A stretch of DNA of 8,405 bases, from positions 1-8,405 of the forward strand of contig DBTS01000130.1 of NCBI GenBank assembly GCA_002307175.1, written 5' to 3'. A program made the translations under genes and the position numbers. The stretch comes from Rhodocyclaceae bacterium UBA1310 (GTDB lineage: Bacteria; Pseudomonadota; Gammaproteobacteria; Burkholderiales; Rhodocyclaceae). Positions 7,553 through 8,405 of this stretch are shown one piece after another; position 1 is the first letter of the stretch; every line of letters begins with the position of its first letter. Below the pieces are notes generated by a model that had not been told where the DNA came from, ran no database searches, and was given only the letters and a program-made list of their open reading frames with translations.

Positions 7553-8405
7553 CTGACAGTATCCCTTTGCCATCTTCCGGATCACCTGACGAAAGATTGC
7601 GACGCTGGCGCCTCGTGCTCGGAGATCCGGCCCAGAGCTCCTGCGGAACAGGTCTGCAGGGCGACGATCTGCGTATCGATGAGGCACTGACGGCGCTGTA
7701 TGACGCCGACAGCCCTGGTGGACTGCGTGGCGGCACGGGAGCCTCTTCGCCGCGCGTGGCACGCTGGCTCGGCGATATCCGGCAGTATTTCCCGAGCACG
7801 GTGGTACAGATCATGCAGAAGGATGCGTTTGAGCGCCTCAATCTGCAAAGCATGCTGTTTCAACCAGAAATGCTCGAAGCCGTGCAGGCCGACGTGCATC
7901 TGGTGGCCACCCTCATGTCGCTGCGCGGCGTGATTCCGGATAAAACGCGGGATACCGCGCGGCAGGTGGTACGCAAGGTGGTTGATGCGCTCATGCAGAA
8001 GCTGCAGGAGCCGATGCGCAGTGCGATCAGCGGCGCGCTCAACCGCTCGGTGCGCAACCGGCGCCCACGCCACGCCGAAATAGACTGGAACCGCACCATC
8101 CGCGCGAATCTGCGGCACTGGCAGGAGGAATATCACAGCATCATCCCGGAAACACTTATCGGTTATGGCCGCAAGAACCACCGCGTGCAACGCGAGGTCA
8201 TTCTGTGCATAGACCAGAGCGGCTCGATGGCCGCTTCCGTCGTGTATTCAAGCATTTTCGGGGCGGTCATGGCTTCACTGCCGGCGGTGAAAACCCATAT
8301 GGTGGTTTTCGACACGGCCGTAGTGGACCTCACTGAACAGCTCTCGGACCCGGTCGAAGTCCTCTTCGGCGTGCAGCTCGGCGGCGGCACCGACATCAAC
8401 CGGGC
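7549..8405 (+). CDS. vWA-domain protein, YehP-like (3' end outside window)
   Basis: The partner type expected for a MoxR ATPase: a helical N-terminal region followed by a C-terminal von Willebrand A domain. About 285 codons are visible with no stop before the right edge; by family size (around 380 residues, from memory) roughly three quarters is present. The N-terminal part has RVARWLGDIRQYFP (69-82) and ETLIGYGRK just before the vWA fold. The MIDAS metal site is intact as far as seen: DQSGSM (D222, S224, S226) and GGGTDIN with T281. The final Asp motif lies beyond the edge. The fold should bind Mg and contact the ATPase or a client protein. The start at ATG 7549 overlaps the previous stop as ATGA, with GGGA about eight bases upstream. 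The protein resembles YehP rather than ViaA or NorD in the segment around VVYSSIFGAVMASL and in VVDLTEQLSDPVEVLFGVQL. Confidence 0.92.
   Translation, partial: MTDSIPLPSSGSPDERLRRWRLVLGDPAQSSCGTGLQGDDLRIDEALTALYDADSPGGLRGGTGASSPRVARWLGDIRQYFPSTVVQIMQKDAFERLNLQSMLFQPEMLEAVQADVHLVATLMSLRGVIPDKTRDTARQVVRKVVDALMQKLQEPMRSAISGALNRSVRNRRPRHAEIDWNRTIRANLRHWQEEYHSIIPETLIGYGRKNHRVQREVILCIDQSGSMAASVVYSSIFGAVMASLPAVKTHMVVFDTAVVDLTEQLSDPVEVLFGVQLGGGTDINR

Noticed and set aside
7582..8190. Antisense open frame of 202 codons opposite the vWA gene
   Set aside because: The + strand frame here carries an intact MIDAS motif and family-like sequence and simply runs off the window. The antisense frame shows no domain.

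Overview
The window is a GC-rich stretch with all genes on the + strand and almost no non-coding DNA. Codon preference and protein style suggest a free-living member of the Pseudomonadota, perhaps beta- or gammaproteobacterial. That is an impression only; no rRNA or other marker gene is present. No tRNA, CRISPR array, insertion sequence or phage gene was seen.

Layout: (1) positions 1-1217 hold the 3' part of a SNF2-family helicase gene cut by the left edge. (2) Positions 1218-1328 are the only real intergenic gap (111 bases). It contains a nested inverted repeat whose 3' arm covers the next start codon, plus a weak -10-like box. (3) Positions 1329-8405 are a tightly packed operon of five genes: a SWIM zinc-finger protein, a DUF5691-type helical protein, a MoxR-family AAA+ ATPase of YehL type, a DUF5682/YehM-type protein, and a von Willebrand A (vWA) protein of YehP type cut by the right edge. 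Three of the four junctions are 4-base ATGA overlaps. The fourth has 7 bases between stop and start and its own AGGAG ribosome binding site.

How the genes may work together: MoxR ATPases usually act with a vWA partner as a remodelling machine, as in RavA-ViaA, NorQ-NorD and CbbQ-CbbO. Here the ATPase and the metal-binding (MIDAS) vWA protein are fixed in one operon with three less-known parts. One is a SWIM protein that should bind zinc and perhaps DNA or protein. One is a helical-repeat protein that looks like a scaffold. One is a large protein whose N-terminal half shows GxxH...E...GxxH motifs like those of the TIKI/TraB/EreA/ChaN superfamily, so it may be an enzyme. From memory, the ATPase, DUF5682 and vWA proteins correspond to E. 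coli YehL, YehM and YehP, and E. coli YehQ is also a SWIM protein. I know of no established function for that cluster. The window therefore probably shows a conserved but uncharacterised ATPase-vWA system with an SNF2 helicase next to it. A role in stress, nucleic-acid processing or defence is inference only.
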